Source: Arthrobacter sp. 31Y
GTDB lineage: Bacteria; Actinomycetota; Actinomycetes; Actinomycetales; Micrococcaceae
Assembly: GCF_000526335.1 (NCBI RefSeq)
Contig: NZ_JAFW01000001.1
Span: 3,596,001 to 3,660,000, forward strand
Length of the DNA stretch: 64,000 nucleotides
Reading direction: 5' to 3'
Every line of letters begins with the position of its first letter. The first letter of the stretch is position 1. This document shows, in pieces, positions 9,330 through 18,192 of the stretch. The position numbers and the translations under genes were made by a program. The notes under the pieces were generated by a model. That model searched no databases, was not told the origin of the DNA, and saw only the letters and a list, made by a program, of their open reading frames with translations.

Positions 9330-10670
9330 TTACTTTCCGACGAAGATGCCGTTGGAGCGGCGGGCGGCGAGGTAGAAAACGATGCTGAGGATGGAGAGGA
9401 CGGCCACGTAGACCGGGAAGACCCACGTGATGTTCAGGGATTGGAACCAGACCAACAGGTAGGAAGCCGTGCCGCCGAAGAGAGCTACGCCGATCCCGTA
9501 GCCCAGGGCCACACCGGTTCCGCGGATGTTCTTGGGCATCAGGGACGAGCTGACCACGTTGTAGAGGGTCATGTTCAAGACCAGGACGATCGAACCGCCC
9601 AGGAGAACCGCCGCGAAGCCACCGATACCGGGCTGAACGTACATCAGCATGAGGAACACGGACGGGATGGCGAGGATGCGGGTCACCAGGAACCACTTGG
9701 ACATTGCCTTGCCGTCGGCCAGCTTGCCGATGATCCAGCTGCCGATCACCAGGATGACGCCCAGGATGGTGGTGAGGGCGAAGACTGCGGTGGGATCTTC
9801 CTTGAACCCGCTGCGTGCTGCGCTGGGAAGACCCACGTTCCAGGCGTAGTTGTAAGCCTGTGCTGCGCCCACCACGAAGATGATGGCCAGGACGGAGAGC
9901 CAGTGCTTACGGACTCCGGACCACACTGCGCGGGGCGTGTTGTTGGCCATTTCTTCGGCCTTGAGGGTTTCAGGCAGAGAGCGGCGCAGGTAGAGGACCA
10001 CGAAGCCGAAGAGTGCGCCGATGATGAACGGGACGCGCCAGCCCCACTCGGCCATTGCCGCGCCACCGAGGACCAGGCTGCACAGGAAACTGACCAGAGA
10101 GGCAAGCAGGATGCCTATGTTCACGTAGAAGGACATGATGCCTGCGACGTAACCTTCGCGGCCCTCCGGAGCCAGCTCCACAGCGTGCGAGGTGGACAGT
10201 GGGGCTTCGATGCCGGTTGAAATCCCCTGCAGCACGCGGCAGACAACCAGGATGATGCCGGCCGCTGGGCCGATGGTTGCGTAGCTCGGGGTGATCGCGA
10301 TGATCAGCGTAGTGCCGGCCATCAGCATGATGGACAGCATCATCACCCGGCGTCGCCCGATGCGGTCTGCCAGGGTTCCCAGGAGGATGCCGCCCAGCGG
10401 GCGGAAGGCGAATCCGACGGCGAACACGGCCAAGGCGTTCAACGTGGCCGAGAGCGGATCGGTGTTAGGGAAGAAGTTTGGTCCGATGAAGGCGGACAGG
10501 AGTCCGAAGACCATCCAGTCGTACCATTCCAAGGCGTTGCCCAGCCCCAGCCCAAGGAGGCCTTTGCGGACTTCGGGGGTGAACTTCGCGTTCTTGGCGT
10601 TGTTTCGGGAGGACGAGGGACCGGTTTTCGGTGACGGGACTACGCTGTCCGTCATTTGGGTGTCGAGCAT
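9330..10670 (-). CDS. MFS transporter, metabolite:H+ symporter (MHS) type
   Basis: Membrane transporter of 446 residues with about 12 helices. It opens with GLGNALEWYDWMVFG and carries the GTLADRIGRRRVM loop typical of the MHS group (KgtP, ShiA, ProP), which imports small carboxylates and zwitterions. The chosen ATG at 10670 follows AAGGAC; the frame runs on to 10778 without support. It is the first structural gene after the regulator and probably brings in the acid that the operon degrades. Confidence 0.88.
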   Translation of the reverse strand: MLDTQMTDSVVPSPKTGPSSSRNNAKNAKFTPEVRKGLLGLGLGNALEWYDWMVFGLLSAFIGPNFFPNTDPLSATLNALAVFAVGFAFRPLGGILLGTLADRIGRRRVMMLSIMLMAGTTLIIAITPSYATIGPAAGIILVVCRVLQGISTGIEAPLSTSHAVELAPEGREGYVAGIMSFYVNIGILLASLVSFLCSLVLGGAAMAEWGWRVPFIIGALFGFVVLYLRRSLPETLKAEEMANNTPRAVWSGVRKHWLSVLAIIFVVGAAQAYNYAWNVGLPSAARSGFKEDPTAVFALTTILGVILVIGSWIIGKLADGKAMSKWFLVTRILAIPSVFLMLMYVQPGIGGFAAVLLGGSIVLVLNMTLYNVVSSSLMPKNIRGTGVALGYGIGVALFGGTASYLLVWFQSLNITWVFPVYVAVLSILSIVFYLAARRSNGIFVGK

Positions 10671-10834
10671 GGAAGTGTCCTTACGCTGACGCCCCGGAGG
10701 GCGTGGGAGGGTATGACGCAGGAACGCCTGGTGAATAAGGCGTTTGATGCGAAAGTGGCAAGGATTGTCAGCGGCCACGGTTTCGTGTCCGGACAGTTAA
10801 GGGAAAACGCTGGCGCCGTGTGAGGGCGGCAGGG

Positions 10835-11434
10835 TTACCACGCGTGTGGTGCGTTGACCCAGATGGCTACGCATACCTCTTCGTAGCTGTTCTTGTACCA
10901 GTGGGGGATCTCTGAGGAGTAGGTGATGGAGTCGCCCTCTTCGAGGCTGTAGCAGACGCCGTCCAAATAGACGTCCTTACGGCCGGAGATGATGTAGCAG
11001 AACTCTTCACCGCTGTGGGTAAAAGGAGTGTCGCTGGTGTCGTGCCCTGGGGGCGTACTGATCCACTGCGCTTCGATGTTTCCGTCGCGGTTCGGGGTGA
11101 GCAGCTCGTGCACTGCTTCACCTACGGATTCGCGAGTGACGTTCTTCAGGTTGCGTCGATCCGACTTGCGGACCACCGGAGATTTTGATTCGTTTTGGCC
11201 AATGAAGAACCTCCCTACGGGGACGTCCAGGCCATGCGCCAGCTGAGCCAGCGTGGTGAAGGAGGGGTTGGCCATGCCTCGCTCGATTTGGCTGACGATC
11301 GCCTGGCTGAGCCCGGTGATGTCCGAGAGTTGGGCGAGGGTCATTCCCTTTGCCTTGCGCATGGTGCGCACCTTGTTTCCCACTGTGGCCAGCAGTTCGC
11401 TGGTGGCTGGGGGAGCAGGAGTCTCGGTTGTCAT
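10835..11434 (-). CDS. XRE-family regulator with C-terminal cupin
   Basis: Transcription factor of 199 residues. A helix-turn-helix (about 12-66; GMTLAQLSDITGLSQAIVSQIERG) is joined to a cupin sensor domain (about 110-195; HSGEEFCYIISG and YSSEIPHWYKN). Such HTH-cupin proteins usually control an adjacent catabolic operon and bind a small ligand in the cupin. It is transcribed in the same direction as the operon and upstream of it, with a 164-bp gap to the transporter that could hold a second promoter. Confidence 0.92.
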   Translation of the reverse strand: MTTETPAPPATSELLATVGNKVRTMRKAKGMTLAQLSDITGLSQAIVSQIERGMANPSFTTLAQLAHGLDVPVGRFFIGQNESKSPVVRKSDRRNLKNVTRESVGEAVHELLTPNRDGNIEAQWISTPPGHDTSDTPFTHSGEEFCYIISGRKDVYLDGVCYSLEEGDSITYSSEIPHWYKNSYEEVCVAIWVNAPHAW

Positions 11435-11451
11435 TGCCGCATCCTTCGTTG

Positions 11452-11465
11452 GTGAGCTAACTCAC
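11452..11465. promoter_or_regulatory. Candidate operator GTGAGCTAACTCAC
   Basis: Inverted repeat GTGAG-N4-CTCAC lying immediately downstream of the -10 hexamer of the XRE-cupin gene, where a bound protein would block initiation. Autoregulation by the XRE-cupin protein is inferred from position only. Confidence 0.45.
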
Positions 11466-11468
11466 ACA

Positions 11469-11496
11469 ACTATAGTGAAGATCTTTAGCGAGTCAA
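11469..11496 (-). promoter_or_regulatory. Sigma-70-like promoter of the XRE-cupin gene
   Basis: On the minus strand TTGACT (11496-11491) and TATAGT (11474-11469) are separated by 16 bp, close to consensus. The regulator ATG lies 35 bp downstream of the -10. Confidence 0.65.
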
Positions 11497-11524
11497 TGGT
11501 TTCTCTTCATTATTGTGAACTTTT

Positions 11525-11905
11525 TTACTCAACCTTGGTTTCAAGCTCCTGGATGGTGCCGGATACGAAGCGGTCGATCTCCTGGACCTGCGCGGCCAGT
11601 TCGTCCAAATGGTCTGCTTTCGGCAGGAGCCTGATGCTGATTTCCAACTCCGTTGCCAGGCGGTTCATGCAGATGGCACCCACCATATGACTGGACGTCT
11701 TCAGGCTCAGGACAGCATCCATGGCGTCGTCAATGTCCAGCTTTTCCAGCGCGCGGTGGAGCCGGCCCACCCGCCAAGGCAGAAGCTCCACATAGTTGCG
11801 CACGAAGGTGCTGATAATGCCATGGTCGCCGCCAAGTTCGGCTTGGAGTTCGGTGAGGACGGTGCGATCCACCAGGGCATCGGTGCACTCGTCGTACTCG
11901 GACAC
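11525..11905 (-). CDS. HPt (histidine phosphotransfer) domain protein
   Basis: All-helical phosphotransfer protein of 126 residues. The motif S-L-K-T-S-S-H-M-V-G-A carries the likely phosphoryl-accepting His in the middle of the bundle. The GTG at 11905 is preferred because it follows a GGAGGCGGGAGGGG ribosome site; the longer frame to 11938 would place that site inside the coding region. No partner hybrid kinase is adjacent, so the relay it serves is unknown. Confidence 0.8.
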   Translation of the reverse strand: MSEYDECTDALVDRTVLTELQAELGGDHGIISTFVRNYVELLPWRVGRLHRALEKLDIDDAMDAVLSLKTSSHMVGAICMNRLATELEISIRLLPKADHLDELAAQVQEIDRFVSGTIQELETKVE

Positions 11906-12062
11906 CAAACCCCTCCCGCCTCCAAACAATAGATTCACGATTCAACAGTAGGACCCGTGGAACTACCGCAGCGCCATATATCCAAAGATTGATCCAATCT
12001 TGAGCGGACTCAGAGGCACTCTTGATCTGGCCCCCACAAAGTAGTTAAAAGCAGATCGGGGG

Positions 12063-12266
12063 GTGTACAGGCTGAATCAGGGAACGGGGATCAACGTGGA
12101 CAGTTCTGCTCGCCCGTCGCCGGGCCTCATGATCATCATCGTGGTCTGCATGACGGTCCTGCTGGGCATTGGAGGGTCGGCTGCGTTTTCACTGTGGCAG
12201 CAGAGTTCCCAAGCCACTGTCACAGACCAAGCAGTCAACTCCGCACCGACCACCACCGCGCCCTAG
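12063..12266 (+). CDS. Small single-span membrane protein, unknown function
   Basis: Predicted 67-residue protein with one transmembrane segment (about residues 23-43, LMIIIVVCMTVLLGIGG) and a short Ser/Thr/Ala-rich tail ending in TTTAP. A GTG at 12096, after GGAACGGGG, gives a 56-residue form and is an equally good start. No family is recognised. Confidence 0.55.
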   Translation: MYRLNQGTGINVDSSARPSPGLMIIIVVCMTVLLGIGGSAAFSLWQQSSQATVTDQAVNSAPTTTAP

Positions 12267-12296
12267 CCCGGTTTCAGTCCACGGCTTCCCACGGCT

Positions 12297-12737
12297 TCAA
12301 TCCGCGGTGGATTCCAGAAATGCCGTCAGCTTGTCCTCAAGAACGGACTTGTCCTTGAGCTGGCACTCCCACACCGTGTGCACCTGCCAGCCGGCAGCTT
12401 TCAACTGCTCCCGCTGCAGTCCGTCCCTTTCGCGGGTTCGTGTTCTCTTGGCTTCCCAAAACTCTGCATTTGCCGCTGGAGCACGCTGCCCCGCTTTGCA
12501 GTCGTGGCCATGCCAGAAACAGCCATTGACGAAAATGACCTTGCGCCGTCCCGCGAACACCAGATCCGGGCGGCCCGGCAGTTTCCCTGACCCTGACTGT
12601 CCGTGCAAACGGTAGCGGTAGCCTTTCGCGTGCAGGAGTTTGCGGACCAGCAACTCAGGTTTGGTGTTCTTCCCGCGGATTTTTGACATGTTGCGGCTGC
12701 GTTGCTCCCGCGTCAGAAGGTCCCGGCTCTCGGCCAT
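12297..12737 (-). CDS. vsr: Very short patch repair endonuclease (Vsr)
   Basis: DNA mismatch endonuclease of 146 residues that nicks beside T:G mismatches created by deamination of 5-methylcytosine. The N-terminal REQRSRNMSKIRGKNTKPE block, the RPDLVF segment with the metal-binding Asp, and FVNGCFWHGHDC with its zinc ligands match the family. It is convergent with the small membrane gene and divergent from nothing obvious. No cytosine DNA methyltransferase is present in the window, although vsr is usually beside one. Confidence 0.93.
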   Translation of the reverse strand: MAESRDLLTREQRSRNMSKIRGKNTKPELLVRKLLHAKGYRYRLHGQSGSGKLPGRPDLVFAGRRKVIFVNGCFWHGHDCKAGQRAPAANAEFWEAKRTRTRERDGLQREQLKAAGWQVHTVWECQLKDKSVLEDKLTAFLESTAD

Positions 12738-12778
12738 GCATCCAGCCTACCCAGGGAGTTTTTGTACACATACCGCCC

Positions 12779-13084
12779 TTATGAGGTGCTGTTAGGGGCG
12801 GTATCTGTACAAGAACTCGTCAGGCCGTGGCGGGAACACTCTGCGGTCCACGCCAACGGCGTGACCTGCACTTTCATGCGGCGGCGGCACTGCGGGCAAA
12901 AGCGCGGCGGCTCCATCGCCAGGCGCTGTTGGCAACCGTGGTGGGCGTCCGACGTCGGGCCGTCACCATCGTTGCCGTCAGTACCGCCGCCGTCAGTGCG
13001 GCCGCCGGTGCCGTCACCATCGGTGCCGTCAGTGCGGCCGCCGCCGCAGTGACCGCAAAACTGCTGTGACACCGCAGTGTTCAC
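12779..13084 (-). CDS. bsaP: Cys-rich small protein, probable biotin synthase auxiliary protein (BsaP-like)
   Basis: A 101-residue protein whose GTG start overlaps the bioB stop by 4 bp (GTGA). It has a C-x2-C pair near the N-terminus (C10, C13), a Gly/Asp/Thr/Arg low-complexity linker of about 30 residues, then F-C-P-Q-C-R-R-R-M, the V-T-P-L-A-W-T block and a further Cys. Mycobacterial BsaP, a small iron-sulfur protein needed for biotin synthase turnover, has the same location and Cys-rich character. The assignment is by context and motif, not alignment. The long repetitive linker is odd. Confidence 0.65.
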   Translation of the reverse strand: MNTAVSQQFCGHCGGGRTDGTDGDGTGGRTDGGGTDGNDGDGPTSDAHHGCQQRLAMEPPRFCPQCRRRMKVQVTPLAWTAECSRHGLTSSCTDTAPNSTS

Positions 13085-14115
13085 AACGACTTCTGGAATT
13101 CCTTGATGGGCATGTTCAGCTCCACCAGGAGGTTGAGGTCGGCGTTAGCGGGTCGGCCCAGGGTGGTGAGGTAGTTGCCCACAATGACGGCGTTGATGCC
13201 ACCGAGGAGGCCTTCGCGGGTACCGAGGTCGCCGAGGGTCAGTTCACGGCCGCCGGCGTACCGGAGCACGGTGCGCGGCATGGCCAGACGGAACGCCGCG
13301 ATGGCGCGGAGGGCATCCTTGCCGTCCATGATTCCTTGGTTTTCCAAGGGCGTGCCGGGGCGGGGGTTGAGGAAGTTCAGCGGGACCTCGTGCGGTTCCA
13401 GGGCAGCGAGTTGGACGGCCAGCTCTGCGCGTTGCGCCAGCGATTCGCCCATTCCGATCAGGGCACCACAGCACAGTTCCATGCCGGCGGCCTTGACCAT
13501 TGCGCAGGTTTCCAGGCGTTCTTCGTAGCTGTGGGTGGTGACCACCTCGGGGAAGTAGCTGCGCGCTGTCTCGAGGTTGTGGTTGTACCGGTGCACGCCC
13601 CAGTCGGCCAGCTGGTCCACTTGGCGTTGCGTGAGCATGCCGAGCGAACAGGCGATGTTGATGTCCACTTCTTCATTGATGCGGTCGATCGCGAACTTGA
13701 TCTGGTTCATGAGCTTGATGTCGGGGCCGCGCACGGCTGCGACGATGCAGAACTCCGTGGCCCCGGTGGCAGCGGTTTCCTTGGCCGCTTTGACGAGTTC
13801 GGGGATGTTCAGCCAGACGCCGCGAACAGGGGAGTCGAACAGGCCGGACTGGCTGCAGAAATGGCAGTCTTCGGGGCAGCCACCGGTCTTGATGGAGATG
13901 ATGCCTTCCACCTCCACGTCCTCACCGCAGTGCTCAAGGCGGACTTCATGGGCCAGCTGCAGTGCGGCGGGGATGGCGTCGTCGGGGAGCTCCAGGATTT
14001 CGATGAGTTGTGCCTCGTTCAGGCCCTGTCCTCGTCCGAGCACTTGCTCGCGGGCGGTGTCCAGGATGGCGTAGGCAGTGGTTTCCCGGGTTAGCCGGGG
14101 CGCTTGGGTGCTCAT
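13081..14115 (-). CDS. bioB: Biotin synthase
   Basis: Radical SAM enzyme of 344 residues that inserts sulfur into dethiobiotin. The cluster motif C80-x3-C84-x2-C87 ([10 protein letters not shown]) and the [12 protein letters not shown] and MGESLAQR blocks are typical. The ATG at 14115 (MSTQAPRL) is chosen because upstream sequence in the longer frame does not look coding. It is translationally coupled to the downstream Cys-rich gene. No other biotin-pathway gene lies nearby. Confidence 0.95.
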   Translation of the reverse strand: MSTQAPRLTRETTAYAILDTAREQVLGRGQGLNEAQLIEILELPDDAIPAALQLAHEVRLEHCGEDVEVEGIISIKTGGCPEDCHFCSQSGLFDSPVRGVWLNIPELVKAAKETAATGATEFCIVAAVRGPDIKLMNQIKFAIDRINEEVDINIACSLGMLTQRQVDQLADWGVHRYNHNLETARSYFPEVVTTHSYEERLETCAMVKAAGMELCCGALIGMGESLAQRAELAVQLAALEPHEVPLNFLNPRPGTPLENQGIMDGKDALRAIAAFRLAMPRTVLRYAGGRELTLGDLGTREGLLGGINAVIVGNYLTTLGRPANADLNLLVELNMPIKEFQKSL

Positions 14116-14258
14116 GTCCTTGACGGTATCGGTGCAGGTGGAGGGCGATTTTGTGGGGTGCGCACAAACCGTGGAGCCGGATTTTGGTGCTGGCCGCGCG
14201 GGGCGGCTGATACAGAAGTTACAGCTGTGAAACATGGACGTGACTGAATTGACGCGTC

Positions 14259-14272
14259 GCGTTACTAACGTC
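14259..14272. promoter_or_regulatory. Palindrome CGTTACTAACG upstream of NCS1 permease 1
   Basis: The palindrome CGTTA-C-TAACG sits 39 bp before the permease ATG. A near-identical 14-mer (13 of 14 bases) occurs at 52016-52029 in the leader of the other NCS1 permease in this window. A shared operator is inferred. Confidence 0.4.
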
Positions 14273-14310
14273 GTGGGCGAGGCACCCTCCCCGGACGAAA
14301 GCGACCACGA

Positions 14311-16038
14311 ATGAGTGACGACAAGACGAGTACCGCAACATTGGAGCCGACGACGGCGGCTGGAACCGCCGTCGGACCCGCCGGCTCTGTTCCAGCGGCG
14401 CAAGGCAACGCAGATGCAATGAGTGCTGCCAAAGAGAGCCTTGAGGATTACACCCTCCGGTTCGCCCCGCGTTCCTACAGGAAGTGGAGCGCCGGTGTGG
14501 TGGCGACCAGCGCCCTGGGCGGCATCGCCTACCTGGCCGACTTCTCCATCGGCGCGAACATCGGCATCGCCTACGGAACGGTGAATGCGATTTTTGGCAT
14601 CATCGTGGCAGCTGTCATCATCTTCGCCACCGGCTTCCCCCTGGCCTACTACGCAGCCCGCTACAACATTGACCTGGACCTGATCACGCGTGGCTCAGGA
14701 TTCGGCTACTACGGCTCAGTGGTCACCAACATCATCTTTGCCACCTTCACGTTCATCTTCTTCGCCCTCGAAGGCTCCATCATGGCCCAGGGGCTGCAGT
14801 TGGGCCTGGGCATTCCGCAGTGGATCGGCTACGCGGTGTCCACCATCATCATCATTCCGCTGGTGATCTACGGAATGAAGACGCTGGCCACGTTGCAGGT
14901 GTGGACAACGCCGCTATGGCTGCTGCTCATGGTGGTTCCGGTGGGATACCTGCTCCTGTCCCACCCGGAGAGCATTGATGCCTTCTTCGCTTTCACCGGC
15001 GCGTCCGGCGAAGGTGGCCCCAACCTGGCCTCCGTCATGCTGGCCGCCGGTGTCTGCCTGTCGCTGATGGCACAGATCGCCGAGCAGATCGACTACCTCC
15101 GCTTCATGCCGCCCAAGACCGCCGAAAACAAGGGTGCCTGGTGGCGGGCAGTGATCCTCGCCGGACCAGGCTGGGTCATCTTTGGGGCCATCAAGCAGAT
15201 CATTGGCCTGTTCATCGCGATCTACCTCATCGCCAAGCTTGACCCCGCAGCTGCTGTCCACGCCAACGAGCCGGTCCACCAGTTCCTAGGTGTCTACGAG
15301 GAAATGATGCCGGCGTGGCTCGCCATGACCCTCGCGGTGGTGCTGGTGGTAATTTCGCAGATCAAGATCAACGTCACCAACGCGTACTCCGGCTCGCTGG
15401 CTTGGACCAACTCCTTCACCCGCATCACCAAGACTTATCCGGGTCGCATGGTGTTTGTGGTGGTCAACCTGGTGATCGCGCTGATCCTCATGGAGTCCAA
15501 CATGTTCGAGTTCCTGAACACCATCCTGGGGTTCTACGCCAACTGCGCCATGGCATGGGTTGTTACGGTGGCCTCGGACATTGCCATCAACAAGTACCTG
15601 CTGAAGATCTCGCCGAAGGTTCCTGAGTTCCGGCGCGGGATGCTCTACGCCGTGAACCCGGTGGGCTTCGTGTCCATGCTGGTCTCTGCAGGGGTTTCCA
15701 TCGCGGTGTTCTTCGGAGCGTTTGGTGCAGCCGTCCAGCCGTTCTCGCCTATTTTCGCGGTTGGCCTGGCTTTGGTGCTTCCGCCGGTACTGGCCTTGGC
15801 CACCAAGGGCCGCTATTACCTCCGCCGCACCGACGACGGCATTGACCTGCCCATGTTCGACGCCGACGGTAACCCCAGTGACGCCAAGCTCCTCTGCCAC
15901 GTCACCGGACTCGAGTTCGAACGCCCGGACATGCTCCGCTCCGGTCAGGACGGGCCCGACGGCGAACCCCGGTTCATCTCGTCCCTCGCCTTGTCCACGG
16001 ACAAGTCGGGCGAGCTGGTGCTCCCGGCGCAAAAGTAG
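14311..16038 (+). CDS. NCS1-family permease (purine/cytosine-type)
   Basis: Secondary transporter of 575 residues with about 12 membrane helices (residues 60-490). The early segment [20 protein letters not shown] and the conserved helix near [21 protein letters not shown] match the NCS1 group, which imports nucleobases, allantoin, hydantoins or thiamine. A hydrophilic N-terminus of about 45 residues and a soluble C-terminal tail of about 70 residues are longer than in E. coli CodB. The substrate cannot be read from sequence. It is divergent from bioB. Confidence 0.85.
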   Translation: MSDDKTSTATLEPTTAAGTAVGPAGSVPAAQGNADAMSAAKESLEDYTLRFAPRSYRKWSAGVVATSALGGIAYLADFSIGANIGIAYGTVNAIFGIIVAAVIIFATGFPLAYYAARYNIDLDLITRGSGFGYYGSVVTNIIFATFTFIFFALEGSIMAQGLQLGLGIPQWIGYAVSTIIIIPLVIYGMKTLATLQVWTTPLWLLLMVVPVGYLLLSHPESIDAFFAFTGASGEGGPNLASVMLAAGVCLSLMAQIAEQIDYLRFMPPKTAENKGAWWRAVILAGPGWVIFGAIKQIIGLFIAIYLIAKLDPAAAVHANEPVHQFLGVYEEMMPAWLAMTLAVVLVVISQIKINVTNAYSGSLAWTNSFTRITKTYPGRMVFVVVNLVIALILMESNMFEFLNTILGFYANCAMAWVVTVASDIAINKYLLKISPKVPEFRRGMLYAVNPVGFVSMLVSAGVSIAVFFGAFGAAVQPFSPIFAVGLALVLPPVLALATKGRYYLRRTDDGIDLPMFDADGNPSDAKLLCHVTGLEFERPDMLRSGQDGPDGEPRFISSLALSTDKSGELVLPAQK

Positions 16039-16047
16039 CCCCTGCGG

Positions 16048-16113
16048 CCCAACTGAGTAACAGCACCTGCTCTATTGAGTGCCCATTGGAGCATGTGCTG
16101 TTACCTACTTGGG
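16048..16113. repeat. Intergenic palindromic element 2
   Basis: The left arm begins CCCAACTGAGTAACAGCA and the right arm ends TGCTGTTACCTACTTGGG. The arms are near-complementary over about 25 bp around a short loop. It fills the convergent junction between the permease and the CsbD gene. The first 18 bases are identical to element 3 at 29860. Confidence 0.8.
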
Positions 16114-16190
16114 TGAACGCAAACGCCCCGGCTTCCTTATTCGGAGCCGGGGCGTTGTGCTGTGTGTTTTGTTCTGTGTCGCGGTGGGGC

Positions 16191-16376
16191 TTACTTGTCG
16201 AAGGCGTCCTTCGCGGCGTCCTTGACGTTCTCGCCAGCCTGCTTGGTCTTGGCAGCCGCTTGATCAGCGACGCCTTCTGCCTGCAGCTTCTCGTTATTGG
16301 TGGCGTCTCCCAAGGCTTCCTTCGCCTTGCCGGTGACTTCCTGGGCCTTGTTGCTGATCTTGTCTCCGAGTCCCAT
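16191..16376 (-). CDS. CsbD-family stress protein
   Basis: A 61-residue hydrophilic protein rich in Ala, Lys, Asp and Glu, with the family pattern G-L-G-D-K-I-S-N-K at the start and NVKDAAKDAFDK at the end. ATG at 16376 follows GAAGGAG at 7 bp; the longer frame to 16409 is not supported. CsbD proteins are general stress proteins of unproven biochemical role. Confidence 0.88.
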   Translation of the reverse strand: MGLGDKISNKAQEVTGKAKEALGDATNNEKLQAEGVADQAAAKTKQAGENVKDAAKDAFDK

Positions 16377-16500
16377 GCGATCTCCTTCGATGTAATCCAA
16401 CACTGACAATTGCTAGGCTAACGAGCAATTCTGGGTACTTCCTGAACGCCTCGCGTCCCTTCTTAGGGAGCTGTCTTTCCTGTCCCTTGGATAGTCCTGA

Positions 16501-17676
16501 CTACGGCTTGAGGACCACCTTGATGCAACCATCCTGCTTCTTCTGGAACTTTTCATAGAGAGCCGGTGCCTCATCAAGAGAGCCGGTGTGGGTGACCAGA
16601 TGCATGACTCCCAGCGGATCGGCGTCGTCCTCTACCAAGGGGAGCAGCTGGTCAGTCCAGTTGCGCACATTGCACTGCCCCATCCGGAGCTGGATTTGTT
16701 TGTCGAACATGGTCATGAGGGGCATGGGATCGGCCTGGCCGCCGTACACGCCGCTCAGGGAGATGGTGCCGCCGCGTCGCACCAGAGCGACGGCCGTATG
16801 CAAAGCGGCAAGCCGATCAACGCTCATCGTTTCCATGGCCACCTGGGCGGGCTTATCGGGGAGCAGCGACACCGCCCTGTGCAGGAAGGATGCAACGGGT
16901 GAACCGTGCGCTTCCATACCTACTGCATCCACCACGGAGTCCGGGCCGCGGCCGAGTGTCTGCTCACGGATCTGCTCCGCCACATGGGAGCTGTAATCCA
17001 TGGTCTCCACGCCGTGCTCTTCGGCCATTGCCCTCCGCTCGGGGACTGGATCCACGCCAATCACCCTGAACCCCTTGTGGACGCCTATCCTGGCAGCGAA
17101 CTGGCCAACGGGGCCGAGTCCGAGCACGGCCAACGTGCCACCGTCCGGAACATTTGCGTACTCCACTGCCTGCCATGCCGTGGGCAGGATGTCGGAGAGG
17201 AACAAATAGCGCTCATCCGGGGCGTCCGAATCGACTTTGATGGGGCCGTAGTCCGCGAAGGGAACGCGCAGATACTGCGCCTGTCCGCCGGGAACTGAGC
17301 CATAAAGTTCGGAGTAACCGAAGAGCGCGGCCCCTGACCCTTTTGCTGTCACCTGAGTAGTTTCGCATTGCGACTGAAGGCCCTGGTTGCACATATAGCA
17401 GTGGCCGCAGGAGATGTTGAACGGGATCACCACACGGTCGCCCTTTTTGAGCCGATGGACTTCGGAGCCCACTTCCTCCACGATTCCCATGGGTTCGTGA
17501 CCAATCACATCGCCCTTGTGCATGTAGGGGCCAAGGACTTCATAGAGGTGGAGGTCGGAGCCACAAATGGCTGTGGAGGTAATCCGGACAATCGCATCCG
17601 TGGGTTCCTGGATGGAGGGATCGGGGACGTCTTCGACGCTGAGTGAGCGCCGGCCTTGCCATGTCACTGCTTTCAC
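16501..17676 (-). CDS. Zinc-dependent alcohol dehydrogenase (MDR superfamily)
   Basis: NAD(P)-dependent dehydrogenase of 391 residues. The catalytic zinc block I-C-G-S-D-L-H and GHEPMGIVEEVG, the structural zinc cysteines C-G-H-C-Y-M-C and the nucleotide-binding LGLGPVGQFAARIG are present. Overall layout resembles the formaldehyde-dehydrogenase-like and threonine-dehydrogenase-like branch. The GTG at 17676 (VKAVTWQG) follows GGGAGC; the frame extends to 17820 without support. It appears monocistronic and the substrate is unknown. Confidence 0.88.
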   Translation of the reverse strand: MKAVTWQGRRSLSVEDVPDPSIQEPTDAIVRITSTAICGSDLHLYEVLGPYMHKGDVIGHEPMGIVEEVGSEVHRLKKGDRVVIPFNISCGHCYMCNQGLQSQCETTQVTAKGSGAALFGYSELYGSVPGGQAQYLRVPFADYGPIKVDSDAPDERYLFLSDILPTAWQAVEYANVPDGGTLAVLGLGPVGQFAARIGVHKGFRVIGVDPVPERRAMAEEHGVETMDYSSHVAEQIREQTLGRGPDSVVDAVGMEAHGSPVASFLHRAVSLLPDKPAQVAMETMSVDRLAALHTAVALVRRGGTISLSGVYGGQADPMPLMTMFDKQIQLRMGQCNVRNWTDQLLPLVEDDADPLGVMHLVTHTGSLDEAPALYEKFQKKQDGCIKVVLKP

Positions 17677-18192
17677 GATTGATGCTCCCTGCGTTTCGGC
17701 TGGGTGGGTCCCTCGCTGCTGGAGACCTTCCCAGCGAAGCAGAGATGGCATCTGCGCACAAGGCCGCCAGGCCCTAACGCCGCCGGTGGAGAAATGTGCG
17801 AGGCAGTACCCCGAAGCCACCGGGCGCCGAAAGTAATAAGCATCCTGATTACTAGTGTTAAGATGGTGGAGGGAGAGAGTTTTCGGCCAGAGCTGACCGA
17901 GGAGTGATCGCGTTGTCCATCAGGCAGAATCCGCCGGTTTCCGGAGGCGTGCCGCATTTACCTCCCAAGGCGCTCAGCTGCGGACTGCTCCGATTCGGCG
18001 GGGAATATTTCCACTGCGGCGAGCCCATGGCATTCGCCGAGTCCTCTGCCCGTCTGAGAACCCGTTGTTTTGAGGACACCTGATGGGGGCGCGCGTCACT
18101 TACGCAATCTCAGGCGCCAGCATTTCACGTACTAAGCCAGCACGGGCCACGAGCGGCGCCCACAAAAGCCGCTCACCAGGAAGGTAACTCAC
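17677..18192. other. 516-bp region without a confident gene
   Basis: It holds the promoter side of the alcohol dehydrogenase and of the coiled-coil gene. A TTG-initiated frame of 56 codons (17913-18083, plus strand) follows GAGGAG but has no recognisable family and atypical composition. An AT-richer spot near 17845-17860 (TTACTAGTGTTAAGAT) looks promoter-like. Confidence 0.4.

Noticed and set aside
17913..18083. 56-codon TTG-initiated frame after GAGGAG
   Set aside because: No recognisable family, rare start codon and unsettled composition; kept only as a note in the intergenic entry.
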